Of a stretch of 64,000 nucleotides of DNA, positions 60,980 to 64,000 are shown in pieces. Source of the DNA: Chytridium lagenaria (Eukaryota > Chytridiomycota > Chytridiomycetes > Chytridiales > Chytridiaceae); assembly GCA_025449115.1 (NCBI GenBank), contig JAHLKC010000002.1, positions 62,001 to 126,000 on the forward strand. Reading direction: 5' to 3'. The notes beneath the pieces are model-generated. The model did no database searches. It had not been told where the DNA came from and was given only the letters and a program-made list of their open reading frames with translations. Position numbers and translations under genes: made by a program. Position 1 is the stretch's first letter; every line of letters starts with the position of its first letter.

Positions 60980-63125
60980 ATGACTCAGAGGACCCCCCTC
61001 AAGACCGCGTCTGCTCCACCGCAGAGAGTCCTGCGCTCATCTTCCAAACTAAACAACAACAACAACAGCAGCATCAACAACAACAACATGACCACCGACA
61101 ACAACCCTAAAACCAACACTACCACCATGACCACTCGATCCTCCTCAAGAACTCCCGAAAAGAGATCCCTTCTTGACTCCACCAAACGTGGTTCAGTCAC
61201 CAAGAAACAATCCACCCCCATTGCAACCACCCCCGTTTCCAAAAAGACCATCTCGTCTCTCACCTCTGAAGCCGTCACCCCCTCCAACAAGGGAAAAGAA
61301 AACATCCCTCCCCACCTGTCTGCTTTCACAACCCCTGTGTCTGAACGTCGTTCAAATCTAGTCTCTATCTACGGCGAAGAAAGCTTCCGCACCCCATCCT
61401 CCTTTTCAGAAGGCGCTGCTCCCTTGACCGTCTACCGCAGTGCCAAAAACTATTTCAAGCCTTCTTGCACTCCAACGCGTCTCGTTGGCAGGAACAAGGA
61501 ACGGTCTACCGTTCTCGACTTTCTCAAGGAAACCGCTGTTGCTGGTGAACCAGGTTCTCTTTACATTTCGGGAACCCCTGGGACTGGTAAAACTGCCCTC
61601 GTCACGGAGATTCTCACCAACATTCGCACACAGTTTCCATCGGTATGTTTTATGTTTTATTATTTCAGAATATCTTTATCATTTCTTTCATCGTTTTACT
61701 TACCTCTTATTCAAATGGCAGTTGGAAAAATCTGGAATCAAGATCTTTTCCATCAACTGTATGGAGGTCAAGGAGGGCAATCACATTTATGAGAGGATTT
61801 TGGAAGGGTTTGGCTCAAACGCTCTTTTCGAAAATGACCCTTACCGTTCTCTACGAGAGGCAGTTTGTGGTAACTATCTCAAGGCCCCTCGGTAAGTGAC
61901 TTTGAGTGTTGTGCAGAGTAGCCATCTTTTGTACTAATACGTTTGTGGTGATATACAGAGTTCTTGTATTGGACGAAATTGATCATTTGATTTCAAAAGA
62001 TCAAGGAACGCTTTATAGCCTGTTTGAGTTGACCGCCATGGAAGATTCCAAGCTCGTTATTATTGGTATTGCAAACGCTCTTGATCTTTTAGACCGATAC
62101 CTTCCTCATCTTGAGCAAAAAGATTGTGAGTGCTCCGTCTTGTCTTGTATTTTTTTTGTTATTCTCATGTTTTCTCGTTTACTGATCTTTATAATATTGC
62201 AGGTGCACCCAGGATGCTTAATTTTTTGCCTTACAATGTTTCAGAGATTACAGATATCATCAAGGGAAGGTTGATGGATGTTGGGGAATTGATGGAAAGG
62301 TCTTCACCCATGTTACTAGATGAGGATGAATCACCTCTCCCCAAGAAGTCGGTTCTTCCATTGATGCATCCATCCGCGATTGAGCTTTGTGCGCGCAAGA
62401 TATCCAGCAGCGGTGATCTCCGACGAGCCTTGGATGTGTCAGGTATGACCCCCCCTCCTCGCCTCATCAATTTCTCATGTTTATGTTGTTCTTTAATATC
62501 CAGACAATCGATGGAACTTGTTGAAAATGAAGTGATGATGCGGACACCGTCCAGCAAGAATGTTCCCAAGAACTCGTCGCCACTTTCCTTGAATGTGAGG
62601 TCGATTCATGATATACCCAAGGTGTCTGTTTCGCATATTTTAAAGGCAACGGCGAGTGTTGCTGGGACGGGACCTGTGCAGAGGATTGCGGGGTTGAGTA
62701 CACAGCAGAAGGCGGTGTTGTTGTCGTTGATTTTAATGACGATTAGGGATGCGCATGCTGTTATGGTGATGGGAAACGTGAGTTTTTTCTTTTCATCATC
62801 TCCATTGTTAGTCCGTTTTATGTTTTTATAACTCACACCGTTTGTTTTTTTTGGGTGCCGGTAGCTCCACACTGCTTACATGCGGATTTGCAATGAGCGT
62901 AAACTGATCACGCCCGTCTCACCCTCTGAATTCCGGGATGTGATTTCGCTTCTTGAGACTTGTGGATTGATTGTGTTGCATAAGAGTAAGGAGGAGAGGG
63001 ATCGGAGGGTTGAGTTGTTGGTGTTGGCGGAGCAGGTTGAGCAAGGGTTGAAGGGAGATCCACTCCTTTTTGAGATTTTTGAGAGGGCAAAGGCGGGAAT
63101 TGAATGGCTTTTGATTTTGTTTTGA
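60980..63125 (+). CDS. CDC6: CDC6 replication licensing factor
   Basis: A long N-terminus rich in Asn, Ser, Thr and TP/SP sites (RTPEKR, VTPSNKGKENIPP) fits CDK regulation. The AAA+ part has RLVGRNKERSTVLDFL, Walker A SGTPGTGKTALV near residue 197, INCMEV, Walker B VLVLDEIDHLISKDQ, IIGIANALDLLDRYLP (sensor 1), and GDLRRALDVS (sensor 2). The C-terminal winged helix includes LSTQQKAVLLSLIL and ISLLETCGLIVLH. CDC6 loads MCM helicase at origins with ORC. Short introns split it at 61643, 61892, 62127, 62443 and 62778, all with clean joins except the fourth, where DVS to RQSMELVENEV needs a one-base adjustment. Stop at 63123-63125. Confidence 0.92.
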
Positions 63126-63583
63126 TTTTTTTTTCTCTTCGTAGGAGTGATTGTATCTATCGTTTATTATCGATTATTATCGTTTATCTTTTTTGTTTTG
63201 TTTTGTTTTTTCGTTGTTTGAATAAAGAGGGAGGTATTTATTACTTTGGGTGGTTGTGCCCTTTTTTTTTCCTTTATTTTCGTTTGTTTGGTTGTGATTT
63301 CGGACGTCTTGTCGTATCCCATCAAAAACGCGCATAGCCCTAAAGAAAGAGAGTGAGGATGAAAGACTTCCTACAAGCTATCCAGAAACCTTTTGAATCG
63401 GGGAAGGTCTTAAGGAGTGTAAACAGAGTATTGGTTGTGGACGGACCTCCAAACTACCAGAAACAAACCTTCTGTATCGACGGGAGGTCCTCAAGAAATG
63501 TAAAGAGAGAATTTGTTGTGGCCATTTGAGAAAAAACTTGCAACCCATCCCCAAACCTCATCCAACACCACCACACCCTCCAT
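63126..63583. other. Intergenic region with a degenerate duplication
   Basis: T-rich CDC6 3' flank, then two related segments (about 63379-63440 and 63455-63522) that share CCAGAAAC, GGGA(A)GGTC(T/C)T, TGTAAA.AGAG and TTGTTGTGG. This lies directly upstream of EMC2 and may be part of its promoter. Confidence 0.45.
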
Positions 63584-64000
63584 CATGGCCCCCCGGCGTC
63601 TCATCAAAGATCCGGAAGCAGCGCTCGTCAAACTCGCTGCTCTTCGCACGGGAGTAGATCTCAGCAAATCCACTGGTGACGTTGATCAAGCTCACTACTA
63701 CGACCCCAACGACGTTTTCACAACCGGTCAATCGATCCTCCAGTCCCACCAATCCCACATCCGGTCTGATCTTGAAAGATTCGCCATCTACGAGCAAGTG
63801 TTTATCGCAGGGTTGGATACGGGGAACCTGGACGCGGCGAAAGGGTTGCTTGAAAAGATTGTGAAAAAGTTTCCGGTGAAGGGATCGAATCGGAGTGCGT
63901 TGTTGACGGGGATGATGAAGGAGGCGGAGGGGGATGATGAAGGTGCGATTGTGGTGTATAAGAATGCTTTGAAAGAGAATGAGACGTATGCGCTTGTGCA
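63584..64000 (+). CDS. EMC2: ER membrane complex subunit 2 (EMC2), partial
   Basis: Open from ATG 63584 to the right edge (139 codons) without intron or break. The sequence DLERFAIYEQVFIAGLDTGN, LDAAKGLLEKIVKKFP and EAEGDDEGAIVVYKNALKEN matches the N-terminal part of EMC2, where helix pairs and TPR repeats start after the 'W/RF.iYEqv..AaLd' block. EMC2 is the cytosolic TPR scaffold of the EMC, an insertase for tail-anchored and multipass membrane proteins. The rest of the gene lies outside the window. Confidence 0.8.

Overview
The window is nuclear DNA of a fungus that makes flagellated cells, most likely a chytrid-type zoosporic fungus. Genes are short and closely packed on both strands. They are split by many introns of about 40-90 bp with GT...AG ends and CTAA(C/T)-like branch sites. 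The decisive marker is an intraflagellar transport IFT52 homologue (46391-48450). Other products are typical of fungi or eukaryotes in general: TRAPP-II Trs120, AFG2, CDC6, EMC2, PPWD1, a Gcn4-like bZIP and an AYR1-like reductase.

Layout, left to right. The first exon of an ABC1-type kinase leaves the left edge (-). It is followed by an AYR1-like reductase (+), a Gcn4-like bZIP with two upstream ORFs (-), a 3.4 kb gene-poor stretch holding a 46 bp perfect palindrome, a broken unknown gene (+) and TRAPP subunit Trs120 (-). Next come a protein with an XPA-C-like motif (-) head-to-head with the cyclophilin-WD40 protein PPWD1 (+), then a TraB-family protein (-), an orphan (-), a secreted heme-thiolate peroxidase (+) and a small TPR protein (-). 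A large TIR-domain gene follows (-). After it lie a RhoGEF (+), AFG2 (+), a Pro/Ser-rich coiled-coil protein (+), pterin dehydratase (+), a mitochondrial PPR protein (-), IFT52 (+), a secreted RNase T2 (+), a Shg1-like protein with two Tudor-like segments (-), a secreted Kunitz-type protein (-), a repeat-rich hypothetical gene (+), an endonuclease/exonuclease/phosphatase-fold enzyme (-), CDC6 (+) and the start of EMC2 (+), cut by the right edge.

The genes do not form one pathway; this is a mixed housekeeping neighbourhood. Three secreted products (peroxidase, RNase T2, Kunitz-like) and the TIR protein are the accessory part. The main technical feature is that many clearly conserved genes are broken by single-base indels, mostly in short homopolymers and in both directions. 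I read these mainly as consensus errors in the sequence rather than biology. The most interesting biological candidates are the multidomain TIR gene, the uORF arrangement in front of the Gcn4-like bZIP, and the fungal Kunitz-like protein.
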